Below are positions 48,552-57,726 of a stretch of 64,000 bases of DNA, piece after piece. This DNA comes from Vibrio hannami (lineage in GTDB: Bacteria > Pseudomonadota > Gammaproteobacteria > Enterobacterales > Vibrionaceae), in NCBI RefSeq assembly GCF_029589055.1, contig NZ_JARQZP010000003.1, positions 1,116,001-1,180,000 of the forward strand, written 5' to 3'. Both the position numbers and the translations under genes were made by a program. The notes under the pieces are model-generated. The model ran no database searches. It saw only the letters and a program-made list of their open reading frames with translations, and was not told the DNA's origin. Within the stretch, counting starts at the first letter, position 1; the number at the start of each line of letters is the position of its first letter.

Positions 48552-50513
48552 ATGAAGAATAAAGAGCTTGAAGAGAGTATAAAGAGTCCAATATTTAGTG
48601 GTGTTGGTAAACGAATCATTTTAATAATGGTTCTTATCAGTAGTACCGTTACTTTATCTTCCACCATACTTCAGTTGTCATGGGATTATACGCGTGAGTT
48701 TAACGAGGTAGAGGCAAGACACAAAGAGATTCAAATGGTTCATGTACCTCTTCTTGCCGCTTCACTATGGGAGTTCGACTTAAAACTGGTACAACAACGT
48801 CTGGAAGGCCTGGTTAACTTACCAAGAATCGATTACCTGGAAATCAAATCAGCACACGATCATTTCAAAGCCGGGACAGCCGTACCAGTAAATCGCGTTA
48901 TCGACGGATATCCCGTCGTCTACCGAAAAACACCGAGCTCTAAAGCCGAATATCTTGGAACACTGTATGTTCATTCCGATGCTCAGGAAATCTATGATTA
49001 CCTGATTTGGCAGTTTGCAGTCACTCTTATTATAAATGGTATAAAGACCATGATTGTCTGCCTGGTTATCCTGTTTGTGGTAAATGAAAGTATCAACAAA
49101 CGTATATTCGCTATCGCCCGGCATCTTAGAAACTATAACCCTCGCCACCCAAGGAAGCCTCTAAAACTTAGATATCGCCGAATTTTTATGTCACGGGAAG
49201 ATGAAGTCCAGTGGTTAGGGGATGAAACCAACCGAATTACTAACCGCCTGACCACTCTCTACAACAACATAAAATACGAACAGGAAAGGTTTACAGACTT
49301 CGCTAACGTTTCGTCTGACTGGTTATGGGAAACCAATTCCGATAACCGGCTAATCTATGTCTCCGCTGAGATGGAAAAACACCTTGGTCTTGATGCTACT
49401 AAGCTTATCAACATTAAAGATCTCGATATCTTCGAAACGGCACCTAAGTTTCTTTCCTCGATTGATAATCGACAATCGTTTGAATTCTGCCAGGAAAAAG
49501 TGGAAATCAACGGACAAACACATTACCTGTTACTACAGGCCATCGCTAACTACGACGATGGGCACTTCCTTGGTTTCCGAGGAACCGCCATCGATATTAC
49601 CGTTCTGCAGCAGGCACTTATCGAACTTGAAGAGTTAAACGAAACTCTGGAGAAAAAGGTAGAAGAGCGAACAAAAGACCTTCGCGCCAGCATGAACAAC
49701 CTGAAACAAACTCAGGAAAAACTGATTGAGTCAGAGAAATTAGCTGCGTTAGGGGGATTGGTTTCCGGTGTTGCGCACGAAGTAAATACACCACTTGGTA
49801 TATCGGTAACTGCGGCATCAATTATAAAAGAGATATCAGCCGAGTTAACCCATTCTTTTGACTCACAAACCTTGACCAGTACTCAGTTCCAGGAACTTAT
49901 GTCACGAATGAACGATACGAATGTGATGCTCGAAGATAACCTTAATCGAGCAGCCAAATTGGTCAAAGACTTTAAGCAGACAGCCGTTGATCAGGTCTCA
50001 GAGAGTCGTAGCCAGTTCCTGGTTTACAACGTACTGGACTCCCTACTGGCAAGTTTACATTCTCGTACACGTAAAGTTCCTGTAGAGCCGACAATCGAAG
50101 GTGGCAAAGATATAACTATGAACAGCCTGCCAGGCGTGCTCACACAAGTCGTATCGAATCTGGTTCTTAACAGTGTTAACCATGCTTTTGAAAACCAGGA
50201 AAGCCCAGAGATTAGTATTAAGTTTGAACAGAAAGATGATCTAATAGTGTTTGAATATCACGATAACGGCTGTGGTGTAGACCGCTCCTACCATCAGAAG
50301 ATATTCGAGCCCTTCTTCACCACTAAAAGAGGTTTAGGTGGTTCCGGACTTGGTTTGAATCTAGTGTTTAATTTAGTTCACCAGAAGTTAAAGGGAAATC
50401 TAGAGTTTGATTCGGAGCCTGGAGCTGGTGTTCATTTTATATTTTCTATCCCACAAAATTTACCACTCTCGTTAGAGAGTGGTATTGTAGAAGAAATAAA
50501 TACGGGAAATTAA
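48552..50513 (+). CDS. sensor histidine kinase with PAS domain
   Basis: A 653-residue membrane kinase. Two helices (about 17-38 and 155-175) enclose a periplasmic sensor with the motif SLWEFD; a PAS domain follows (about 255-350, including SSDWLWETNSDNRLIYVS), then a coiled coil and the kinase core. The His lies in VAHEVNTPLGIS (near 408), and the ATPase motifs are LVLNSVNHAF, DNGCGVD and GSGLGLNLV. The core is paralogous to the kinase at 45985-47547. The gene is tail-to-tail with a REC-DUF3369-HD-GYP regulator, four bases apart. The start is ATG at 48552 with AAGGA upstream; the TTG at 48546 lies within the ribosome-binding region. Confidence 0.92.
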   Translation: MKNKELEESIKSPIFSGVGKRIILIMVLISSTVTLSSTILQLSWDYTREFNEVEARHKEIQMVHVPLLAASLWEFDLKLVQQRLEGLVNLPRIDYLEIKSAHDHFKAGTAVPVNRVIDGYPVVYRKTPSSKAEYLGTLYVHSDAQEIYDYLIWQFAVTLIINGIKTMIVCLVILFVVNESINKRIFAIARHLRNYNPRHPRKPLKLRYRRIFMSREDEVQWLGDETNRITNRLTTLYNNIKYEQERFTDFANVSSDWLWETNSDNRLIYVSAEMEKHLGLDATKLINIKDLDIFETAPKFLSSIDNRQSFEFCQEKVEINGQTHYLLLQAIANYDDGHFLGFRGTAIDITVLQQALIELEELNETLEKKVEERTKDLRASMNNLKQTQEKLIESEKLAALGGLVSGVAHEVNTPLGISVTAASIIKEISAELTHSFDSQTLTSTQFQELMSRMNDTNVMLEDNLNRAAKLVKDFKQTAVDQVSESRSQFLVYNVLDSLLASLHSRTRKVPVEPTIEGGKDITMNSLPGVLTQVVSNLVLNSVNHAFENQESPEISIKFEQKDDLIVFEYHDNGCGVDRSYHQKIFEPFFTTKRGLGGSGLGLNLVFNLVHQKLKGNLEFDSEPGAGVHFIFSIPQNLPLSLESGIVEEINTGN

Positions 50514-50517
50514 ACAA

Positions 50518-52059
50518 TCAATCGGGGTACATATCCCGGATGGAGATAAATTCATCCCAGCGCTCTACCATAAGCTCAACAAGCTTCGGCTCAAAGTGCT
50601 TTCCACTCAACGCCTTTATTTCTTTCATGATATCTTCATCTGACCATGGCTCTTTATAGCTTCGTTTAGAGCCCAAAGCATCGAAAACATCTGCAAGCGC
50701 CGTGATTCGCCCAGAAATAGGGATATCTTCTCCACTAAGTTGATTCGGATACCCTGTACCATCCCATTTCTCATGGTGATATCCCGCTATCTCACGTGCA
50801 ACGACAATCAACCTTCGCTTCGATTTGCTAAGAATCTCGACTCCATAATCAACGTGCTTCTTCATGGTTTCCCACTCTTCTGCATCCAGTTTACCTGGTT
50901 TATGAAGAATGCTATCTGGAATAGCCACTTTACCAATATCATGCAGCGGTGATGCATGCTTGATCATTAATGTGTCCTGTTCGTCCAAACCATAAAGCTT
51001 AGCCAGTTTTTCCGAAATCATCGATACACGTTGTACATGAGCGCCGGTTTCCTTACTCCTTGCCTCCACTGCATTCGCCAGGTTGTATACTAACTCTTTA
51101 GACGTATCTTGCAGGTCAACTAACAGGTTGAGGTTCTCAAAAGTAAGGGCAATGTTATGCATGTAGATCTTGAGCAGTTGTCTATCCAGATCAGATAGCT
51201 GCTCTTTAAGGTTTACATACAGAATACTAATCACCCTTCGCTCATCTTCAGAGAAAAGCACATAAGCGTCTTCGTACTGGATAGAGTCATGTGCATGGAG
51301 TACTTCAGTGCAACGTGTAGCAACCATATCGGGTAATAAATCAAATGAGCATACCGGGTAGAAGTTCACATAGTCGCCTGTTGCCGCCAATGTTAACGCA
51401 CGAGTATCCTCACTGTCGGGACATGGCTGAACCACACAGTAGAAGGCCGACGCTTCAAGATTTAGCAAAGAAGTCAGTTGATTAAGCACTGAAGAAGCGT
51501 AGGTTTTTAGGGTATTGGTGTTTTGAACATTGGCCGAGGCTTCAATAACCTTACTTAGCCCCTCCTTTTGTTCTTCTATGATACAAAGGTCACGATACGA
51601 ACGAAGCATAGAGTAAAGCAGCGTTCTTAATTTCTGAGTGGTTAGCTCGGTTTTCTCTTTATAATCATCAATTTCGTACTCCTGAATAACCATATCTTCA
51701 GGGGCCTGCCCTGCCTGTCCGGTTCTTAACACCAGACGTGTCATATGGTTCTGTAGCTCCGTACGAATATACTTAACTAAATCGAGGCCCGCGTGTTCAG
51801 TTTCCATCACTACATCGATAAGTGCTACCGCGATGTCATCTGAATTATCTAAAATTTCTTTTGCTTCAATACCTGTATATGCAGAGATAAGTTCAAGTTT
51901 TCGATCCTGAAATATAAAGCCATTTAACGCCAACTTGGTAATCTGATGCATCTGCACGTCATCATCAACCAGCAAAACTCGCCATGGTTTTAACTGAACT
52001 CTCGGTTGATTTTCTTCGTTATTGTTATTTTGTTCACGATGGTCGGCAAACAACTCCAT
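50518..52059 (-). CDS. REC-DUF3369-HD-GYP response regulator
   Basis: A 513-residue cytoplasmic regulator. The receiver (about 25-145) has VLLVDDDVQMHQ and ALIDVVMETEHAG with the phospho-acceptor Asp. The middle DUF3369 region (about 165-320) is the usual partner of HD-GYP in this family. The HD-GYP domain (about 325-500) has LHDIGKVAIPDSIL and HHEKWDGTGYPNQL, both complete. The ATG at 52059 follows GAGGTG; the GTG at 52065 lies inside that site. It is convergent with the PAS histidine kinase, the likely partner. VCA0210/VCA0211 in V. cholerae is remembered as a similar pair. Confidence 0.93.
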   Translation of the reverse strand: MELFADHREQNNNNEENQPRVQLKPWRVLLVDDDVQMHQITKLALNGFIFQDRKLELISAYTGIEAKEILDNSDDIAVALIDVVMETEHAGLDLVKYIRTELQNHMTRLVLRTGQAGQAPEDMVIQEYEIDDYKEKTELTTQKLRTLLYSMLRSYRDLCIIEEQKEGLSKVIEASANVQNTNTLKTYASSVLNQLTSLLNLEASAFYCVVQPCPDSEDTRALTLAATGDYVNFYPVCSFDLLPDMVATRCTEVLHAHDSIQYEDAYVLFSEDERRVISILYVNLKEQLSDLDRQLLKIYMHNIALTFENLNLLVDLQDTSKELVYNLANAVEARSKETGAHVQRVSMISEKLAKLYGLDEQDTLMIKHASPLHDIGKVAIPDSILHKPGKLDAEEWETMKKHVDYGVEILSKSKRRLIVVAREIAGYHHEKWDGTGYPNQLSGEDIPISGRITALADVFDALGSKRSYKEPWSDEDIMKEIKALSGKHFEPKLVELMVERWDEFISIRDMYPD

Positions 52060-52230
52060 TTTCACCTCACAACTACAGTTTTGTGTTAGTAAGTATTACC
52101 GTTTGATACTAATAGTAACGCCCTATTTTGGGAAAAATTCAAGAAAATTCTTGTACTTCAAACAAGCTTCACTAAGAAGTGAGACATATGTTAGCAATCA
52201 ATAATAAATTAGCCCCAGATAAAAGATAAA

Positions 52231-52947
52231 TTAAATTAATTGCTTAAACGCCTCCATGACTTCTGTGCTTTTCATAACACGACCATGACCTTTTCCATGA
52301 GCCGTTATTAACGTGACATAATCGCTTTCAGTTGCTGCTTTTTCTGATACTGAATATTTAGTAAATCTATCTTTCTCGTCATGAACAATATAAGTCTGGG
52401 AAGTTCTGTTCATGAGGTGCTGGTATGGGTCGATGATGTGTATCGGATAATGATATTGCTGCGCAACGTCATCAACAACTTCCTGAAATAATTTCATCGA
52501 GTACCCCGAACGCGCCACGCTGCCAAATAGGTTATCCAGATAATCAAGTACAGGAGCCACCAGGAGTATTGGGCAGTCAGCGATTTTTGCATGACGACAT
52601 TCAAGTGTTGCCGCTGTCCCCATACTATGTGCTACAACTCCGGCTATATCATCCAGGCTATCCAGTACGGTTTCCAGACAGCGGACAAAAGCGGGTATAT
52701 GACCGAAAGCACCTTCACTTTCCCCATGTCCAGGCTGATCATAAGCTACTGCGGTATAACCATTAGAGGAAATAAACTCCATCAATGGGTAAAACTGACT
52801 GGCCGAGCCAGACCAACCATGATTCAGTACCCAAACAGGCCCGGCCCCCAATGAGTACATCTTAATTGCTCCTTCGCTGGTCTCCAGATCGTATTTTGAA
52901 AGCCCAATTGGCTCGTCGTTGGCTTTTGGCGTTCTGACTGGAGTCAA
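52231..52947 (-). CDS. alpha/beta hydrolase
   Basis: A serine hydrolase of the alpha/beta fold, 238 residues in the visible frame. VLNHGWSGSASQF is the oxyanion-hole strand, VVAHSMGTAATL contains the nucleophile Ser, DEKDRF the likely acid and GKGHGRVM the catalytic His. The frame begins with TTG at 52947 and lacks a ribosome-binding site. An ATG at 52975 would add a natural N-terminus (MLKTAKKLFLTPV-like) if one base were removed from the A runs between (sense A6 and A7), so the true start may be hidden by another homopolymer miscount. The substrate is unknown. Confidence 0.8.
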   Translation of the reverse strand: MTPVRTPKANDEPIGLSKYDLETSEGAIKMYSLGAGPVWVLNHGWSGSASQFYPLMEFISSNGYTAVAYDQPGHGESEGAFGHIPAFVRCLETVLDSLDDIAGVVAHSMGTAATLECRHAKIADCPILLVAPVLDYLDNLFGSVARSGYSMKLFQEVVDDVAQQYHYPIHIIDPYQHLMNRTSQTYIVHDEKDRFTKYSVSEKAATESDYVTLITAHGKGHGRVMKSTEVMEAFKQLI

Positions 52948-53266
52948 AAACAGTTTTTTTGCTGTTTTTTAGCATGCCTGGGCGCCACGGTATGATGTAA
53001 TCGGGTAGAGATATTAATTAGTTGTTTTTTAATACTATTTTTTCCCGATTTATTAAAATATATCTTCTCGCTCATCGATATGTGCCAACTTTATTTAGTT
53101 TATAAATCTTATCCCTGTACATAATGCCAAATTATTACATATATGCAACATTAGAGTATTTACTCTGAGTGGCTCATTATTTCCTTGAACTAACGCTTCT
53201 GATGTCGCTCTGAATACTGTATCTTGAGGTCACTGAGTATATTTGTATTATTTATTAGGGGAAACA
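52948..53266. other. AT-rich intergenic region before the AEC transporter
   Basis: No complete gene is visible. The left edge (52948-52975) probably holds the missing 5' end of the hydrolase gene. The rest is AT-rich with no clear operator or terminator; it presumably carries the promoters of the two divergent genes. Confidence 0.5.
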
Positions 53267-54223
53267 ATGGCACACCTGCTGGAACAACTTGCATTTTCGC
53301 TTTCTATAACCGGGCCGATCTGTCTCATGCTCGTTTTAGGTGTTGTATTTAAGCGCGTTGGTCTAATCAATGAAAATTTTATCGATGTCGCCTCTAAGCT
53401 CGTTTTTCAGGTCACCCTACCCGCGCTTTTGTTCTTAAGTATCGTTAATTCAGAGCACGACTTTGCCAGTGCTGCCAACTTTACCCTATTTGGTATTATT
53501 GCCAACATTCTGTTTTTCATTCTCACATCATTGACGGTGGGTAAGTTCCTAAAGAACAAACAGGATAAGGGCGTTGTTGTTCAGGGTGCATATAGAGCCA
53601 ATACCGCAATCATTGGCCTGGCTTACGTTGCTAACGCATATGGTCACGATGCGGTAGCCGTAGCGGCTATCTATGTCGCACCTATGACTATTCTTTACAA
53701 CATCCTCGCGGTTATCGCTCTTACTCCAAAAGGAGATAGCTCTGTTACAGAAGTAACCAAGGTGATGATAAAGAGCATAACCCGCAATCCGCTAATATTA
53801 GCGATACTTGCTGGCATTTCGTTTTATGCACTTTCGATTCCTGTGCCAGCTATCGTCCTGGATGCAGGTCAGTACTTTGCAAACATGACATTACCACTGG
53901 CACTGCTTTGCACAGGGGGATCGTTGAACCTGAAATCTTTGAAAAGCGAAGGAGGCGCTACATGGCTTTCTACAGGCTATAAGCTGCTGTTCGCTCCATT
54001 AGTTATCGTTACAGCGGCACTTCTTTTAGGTTATCGAGGCCTGGAGTTGGGCATTATATTCTTTATGAGTGCAGCACCTACAGCAGCAGCGAGCTATATC
54101 ATGGCAAGGGCTATGGGTGGAAGTCCTACACTGGCAGCAAATATCATCGCATTAACCACGGTTCTATCGTTGGCATCGACAACATTCGGTATATTCCTGC
54201 TCTCGAGCTTTTCACTTATGTAA
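53267..54223 (+). CDS. AEC-family transporter
   Basis: A 318-residue inner-membrane protein of the auxin-efflux-carrier family, with about ten hydrophobic helices. The N-terminal part has ICLMLVLGVVFKRVGLINENFIDVASKLVFQVTLPALLFL and the centre has RNPLILAILAGISFY and LPLALLCTGGSLNL, all typical of this family. Members move organic acids such as malate or malonate, so that is a guess at substrate. The start is ATG at 53267 with AGGGG six bases upstream; the TTG at 53243 lacks support. A terminator follows at once. Confidence 0.88.
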   Translation: MAHLLEQLAFSLSITGPICLMLVLGVVFKRVGLINENFIDVASKLVFQVTLPALLFLSIVNSEHDFASAANFTLFGIIANILFFILTSLTVGKFLKNKQDKGVVVQGAYRANTAIIGLAYVANAYGHDAVAVAAIYVAPMTILYNILAVIALTPKGDSSVTEVTKVMIKSITRNPLILAILAGISFYALSIPVPAIVLDAGQYFANMTLPLALLCTGGSLNLKSLKSEGGATWLSTGYKLLFAPLVIVTAALLLGYRGLELGIIFFMSAAPTAAASYIMARAMGGSPTLAANIIALTTVLSLASTTFGIFLLSSFSLM

Positions 54224-54226
54224 ATT

Positions 54227-54264
54227 AAAGGGTATAGGCATAACCCCTTGCCTTTTACCCTTTT
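54227..54264. terminator. bidirectional terminator
   Basis: AAAGGGTA pairs with TACCCTTTT, with an inner GGCA/TGCC pair, between the AEC transporter and the convergent YheO-type regulator (whose stop lies inside it). Confidence 0.7.
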
Positions 54265-54908
54265 AGCTCTCGCAAATATCGATAAATAGTATGTGTAGAG
54301 ATATCCAGACTATTCGCTGCAATCTGGATGCTATCCTTTATTTTAAACACGCCAAGAGCATGCAGTCGGGTAACAATCTCGCGGCTCTTCTTTGATGGCG
54401 GTATCGTATTATCTTCCTGAACCTGTGCTCCAACAGCTTCTATGGAGCTGTTCATCATCTCCTCGTTACTGCGTGCAAATGTTTCTTGAGACCCAGCTTG
54501 TTCAGAGCCTTGTTCTGCACCGGGAAGCAATGCACTCACAACTGACTTGAAAGATGCGTCTAAATTTGAATTGATACAAAGCAGCCCTATTGGCTGTTTA
54601 TTTGGGTTTCGAATGATAGTCGTTGTGGAGCGAAGGTTTTTTCCATCAGGGCTAGTACTAAAATATGGCTCCGAAATATCTTTTCCGACATAGAGCTTCA
54701 TTAATGCGACGTTTGTTATCGGAGCACCTACTTCTCTACCCGTGATATGCCCGTTAACAATCTTAAGAATTGATGGGTTATTGACGTCTAAGCTGTGAAG
54801 CACTACTTCCGTATGTTCACCATACATAGCAGCGATACCATCAACAACATTTTCAATGGCATGAAGAATATCATAGTCACTTTGCGTTAATTCAAACACG
54901 CAATTCAT
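54255..54908 (-). CDS. YheO-type PAS/HTH transcriptional regulator
   Basis: A regulator of about 217 residues of the YheO/DauR family. An N-terminal PAS-like domain (about 5-125, including ENVVDGIAAMYGEHTEVVLHSLD and STTTIIRNPNKQPIGLLCINSNLD) is followed by a variable linker and a C-terminal helix-turn-helix (about 175-217, SLDISTHTIYRYLRELKG). GAGG lies right against the ATG at 54908 but nine bases before a GTG at 54899, so the GTG may be the true start. It lies downstream of the desulfidase operon on the same strand, with a terminator between, and may control that operon. Confidence 0.82.
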   Translation of the reverse strand: MNCVFELTQSDYDILHAIENVVDGIAAMYGEHTEVVLHSLDVNNPSILKIVNGHITGREVGAPITNVALMKLYVGKDISEPYFSTSPDGKNLRSTTTIIRNPNKQPIGLLCINSNLDASFKSVVSALLPGAEQGSEQAGSQETFARSNEEMMNSSIEAVGAQVQEDNTIPPSKKSREIVTRLHALGVFKIKDSIQIAANSLDISTHTIYRYLRELKG

Positions 54909-54919
54909 CCTCGTTACAT

Positions 54920-54956
54920 AAAAAACTAAGCCGCTCAGCATAACACTGAGCGGCTC
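54920..54956 (-). terminator. terminator of the desulfidase operon
   Basis: On the minus strand AGCCGCTCAG-TGTTATG-CTGAGCGGCT is a perfect 10-bp hairpin, followed by TAGTTTTTT. It ends the RidA/desulfidase operon before the regulator gene. Confidence 0.85.
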
Positions 54957-54980
54957 AACAACAGGTTTTGTTACAACTGA

Positions 54981-56261
54981 TTAAGCAGACATGATATCAA
55001 TAATTGTACTGTCTGTAACGCCCATACCAGTGGTAACTAATTTACCTACATTGCGGATTGTTTTTTCTACATCGTGAGCAACGATACCCTGATCATGCGC
55101 TTCATTATTACTCATCGCCATCAGGAATCCGTTCACTGCTGAGCTAGTCGAAGTTTTTACCTTCATTGCACAGGTAGATTTTGCACCGTCACAAACCATA
55201 CCAGAACAGTCACTTAGTACGTTTTGAATCGCAAAGCAAGCTTGCTCAAATGTACCACCAGCCAGGTATACCATTGCCATTGCTGCCGCACCACTGGTTA
55301 CGGTGTTACCACAGAAAGCAGATAATGGTGGGTAGTAAGATTTAATGTAGATTGCACCCAGGTGGCTCATGATTAGTGCACGAGCAAGCAACTCTTCAGA
55401 GGCTTTAAAGTGTTCTGCTGTAACAACTACAGGCATTGTCGCTGCAATACCCTGGTTACCGCTACCAAAGTTACTCATCGCAGGAAGTGTCGCACCACCC
55501 ATACGAGCATCAGAAGCAGAAGAGGTACGCATGATGATCTTATTAACCAGATCTTCACCCATAAAGCCATTTGCTATGCTTTGCTCGATAGTACGTCCAA
55601 CCTCTAAGCCATAGCTATTTTCTAGGCCTTCTTTAGACAACGTATCGTTCAGTACAGAAGCTTCTAGAATAAACTCAATCTCTTCAAATGAAGCCTGAGT
55701 TGCGTAGTCATAGATTTGAGCAATACTAATATCAACACCGTCACAGATAGAGCCTGTTGACTGAGCTGCACTTACTTCTTGTTCAAATACTGTTTCACCA
55801 TTAAGTGTCTTCTTAACTACCTGAGTATGGCCACCACAAACTTCAACGGTCGCCTTATCACTTCCTGCTTCCACTTCAACGTAGCAGTAGATGAACTCTT
55901 CTACGTCCTTACGTGATGCAACAACGTTACCAGCATCGATAAGTGCTTGTGCTTTTTCAACATCTTCTGATGTAATCTTAGCTAATACTTCAAGGCCAGC
56001 CTGAGCGTTACCGCCAATCGCACCAACCGCGGCCGCGATTGGAAGACCAATTTTGCCAGTACCCGGTACAAACACGCCCATTGAGTTTTTGTATAGGTTG
56101 TCAGATACGTGAACCGCTATCTTCTCTGGTGTTTTACCTAATAGTTCCGCAGCTGTTGCTGAAGCAAACGCTGCAGAAATTGGTTCAGTACAACCAAGAG
56201 CTGGCTTTACTACCGCATTGATAATGTCTTTATATTGCTTCCATTGTGCTTTCATGATCAT
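54981..56261 (-). CDS. cyuA: L-cysteine desulfidase / serine dehydratase alpha-type enzyme
   Basis: A 426-residue enzyme of the UPF0597/YhaM (CyuA) family, which breaks L-cysteine, and possibly L-serine, to pyruvate plus ammonia and sulfide. Family marks include [16 protein letters not shown] at the N-terminus, [15 protein letters not shown] in the middle and [20 protein letters not shown] near the end, whose Cys residues would hold a [4Fe-4S] cluster. Full family length, no break. A RidA gene lies 12 bases upstream in the same operon. RidA removes 2-aminoacrylate, the reactive product of such lyases, so the pair makes metabolic sense. The start is ATG at 56261 with GGAG upstream; 56255 is an alternative. 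Confidence 0.88.
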   Translation of the reverse strand: MIMKAQWKQYKDIINAVVKPALGCTEPISAAFASATAAELLGKTPEKIAVHVSDNLYKNSMGVFVPGTGKIGLPIAAAVGAIGGNAQAGLEVLAKITSEDVEKAQALIDAGNVVASRKDVEEFIYCYVEVEAGSDKATVEVCGGHTQVVKKTLNGETVFEQEVSAAQSTGSICDGVDISIAQIYDYATQASFEEIEFILEASVLNDTLSKEGLENSYGLEVGRTIEQSIANGFMGEDLVNKIIMRTSSASDARMGGATLPAMSNFGSGNQGIAATMPVVVTAEHFKASEELLARALIMSHLGAIYIKSYYPPLSAFCGNTVTSGAAAMAMVYLAGGTFEQACFAIQNVLSDCSGMVCDGAKSTCAMKVKTSTSSAVNGFLMAMSNNEAHDQGIVAHDVEKTIRNVGKLVTTGMGVTDSTIIDIMSA

Positions 56262-56273
56262 GTTACTCCGTAA

Positions 56274-56654
56274 CTACTTGCGACAAGCGATAGCTTCGAT
56301 TTCAATCTTCACGCCAAGTGGAAGGTCTTTTACAGCAAAACAGCTGCGAGCAGGGCAATCTTTTTCGAAGAACTCTTTGTATACTTCATTAAAAGCAGCA
56401 AAGTCACTGATATCAGAAAGGTAGCAAGTCGTTTTCAATACAGTGTCCATATCACCACCGGCTGCTTGCAATACATATTGCAAATTAAGAAGCGATTGAC
56501 GAGATTGCTCACTGATACCACCTTCAACAACACCGCCTTTTTCGCGGCATACTGGTAGCTGTCCTGAAGTAAAAATGAAGTCACCGTAAGCGTTGCCGTG
56601 TGAGTATGGGCCGATAGCTTCAGGCGCTTTTTCAGAAGTGATAATTGTTTTCAT
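56274..56654 (-). CDS. ridA: RidA-family 2-iminobutanoate/2-iminopropanoate deaminase
   Basis: A 126-residue protein of the Rid family, which hydrolyses reactive enamines and imines. It has APEAIGPYSHGNAYGDFIFTSGQLPV at the start and the conserved Arg in CPARSCFAVKDLPLGVKIEIEAIA, which binds the substrate carboxylate. The length is normal. It is first in an operon with the cysteine desulfidase-like gene, 12 bases apart, consistent with clearing 2-aminoacrylate formed there. The promoter lies in the region shared with the divergent azlC. Confidence 0.92.
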   Translation of the reverse strand: MKTIITSEKAPEAIGPYSHGNAYGDFIFTSGQLPVCREKGGVVEGGISEQSRQSLLNLQYVLQAAGGDMDTVLKTTCYLSDISDFAAFNEVYKEFFEKDCPARSCFAVKDLPLGVKIEIEAIACRK

Positions 56655-56974
56655 AATACGTTCCTAACAATACTGCAAAAAATTCAAAATTATTTTAGTT
56701 CTGCAAACTCAATTATTGCAACTTTATTTGCACTTTCATTTGTAAAATCAAACATTGCAAAAATAAAATTCATCATTACAAATCTTTTGATATCAACACT
56801 ATAGCCGCCATTATTCTATGTTTCTCGAATATTAACTGGTTATATTTTGCGCTAATCGTGCTAGATAAGATTGCAATTTTTTGTTGTCGAAATATCCTTT
56901 CCCACGAATTTATTGCAACTATATTTGAATTTTCTATGCAATTTTGGCAATCATTCTCTCTGGAAATATAATTT
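56655..56974. promoter_or_regulatory. divergent regulatory region between ridA and azlC
   Basis: About 320 AT-rich bases with no gene. They contain two near-identical direct repeats, TTATTGCAACTTTATTTGCA (56713-56732) and TTATTGCAACTATATTTGAA (56910-56929), plus more single ATTGCAA copies (near 56753 and 56871) and a TATGCAA near 56935. Such repeats, placed near both divergent starts, suggest operators of one regulator, perhaps the YheO-type gene at 54255-54908. No riboswitch or RNA gene was found. Confidence 0.6.
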
Positions 56975-57724
56975 ATGAAGAAGCAACTTTTTCAAGCCGG
57001 GATTAAAGCTATCCTACCCCTCTGCGTCGGTGCTTTTCCTTTTTCGTTCATTGTAGGGGCGATCAGTATCACCGCAGGCATGAACGTATTACAAAGTACG
57101 TTGTGGTCCTTTTTTGTCTTCGCGGGCTCTTCTCAAATGGTCGCACTTGGCCTGATACAGTCCTCCGCAAGCATCATCGTGATCATGTTTACTACGTTTA
57201 TAATTAACCTTCGTCACCTTCTCTATAGCGCGTCACTATCTGAATATGTGAAAGAGTACCCATTTCATATCAGAGCCCTAATGGCATATGGCCTAACCGA
57301 TGAGGTATACGCTACGTCAATTGGTGAAATGAAACAGGAAAAAGAGGGACGTATCTGGTTTTACATGGGAGTAATGGGCGGTTTCTGGTTTAACTGGGTA
57401 CTGGCGAACTTCCTTGGTGCGGTGATTGGTTCATCCTTCCCTCACATCGCTGATTACGGCCTGGATTTCGCTATGGTTGCAGCATTTATCGCAATCGTAA
57501 TTCCTCAGGTAAAAAGTCGCGAATGTATCGTCGCAGCACTTGTTGCTACCTTTACTGGTATCCTGCTTGCTGAACTTCCGTATTCTATTGGCCTTGTCGT
57601 TGCCGCTGTAGTTGGTGTATTTGCTGGCTATCGTATGGACTTAGCATCCGAGGCAGATGAAGCGAAACGCGCAGAAGAACAATCCAACACTCACCTAGTA
57701 GACGGCCAATACGGAGCAGCATAA
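56975..57724 (+). CDS. azlC: AzlC-family branched-chain amino-acid exporter subunit
   Basis: A 249-residue inner-membrane protein of the AzlC (YgaZ) family. It has LPLCVGAFPFSFIVGAISITAGM at the N-terminus, the central FAGSSQMVALGLIQS and LRHLLYSASLSEYVKEYP, all typical of AzlC. With AzlD it would export branched-chain or other hydrophobic amino acids. AzlD starts two bases after its stop, so the two form one operon. The divergent genes encode RidA and the cysteine desulfidase, linking the region to amino-acid breakdown. Confidence 0.9.
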   Translation: MKKQLFQAGIKAILPLCVGAFPFSFIVGAISITAGMNVLQSTLWSFFVFAGSSQMVALGLIQSSASIIVIMFTTFIINLRHLLYSASLSEYVKEYPFHIRALMAYGLTDEVYATSIGEMKQEKEGRIWFYMGVMGGFWFNWVLANFLGAVIGSSFPHIADYGLDFAMVAAFIAIVIPQVKSRECIVAALVATFTGILLAELPYSIGLVVAAVVGVFAGYRMDLASEADEAKRAEEQSNTHLVDGQYGAA

Positions 57725-57726
57725 TT

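Noticed and set aside
50462..50483. Perfect 9-bp hairpin ACCACTCTC-GTTA-GAGAGTGGT as a terminator
   Set aside because: It lies inside the 3' end of the kinase coding region and has no T tract, so it is probably only a local RNA fold.
53224..53251. TTGAGG / TATTAT with a 16-base spacer as the AEC transporter promoter
   Set aside because: The predicted start would lie within the ribosome-binding site, leaving no usable leader.
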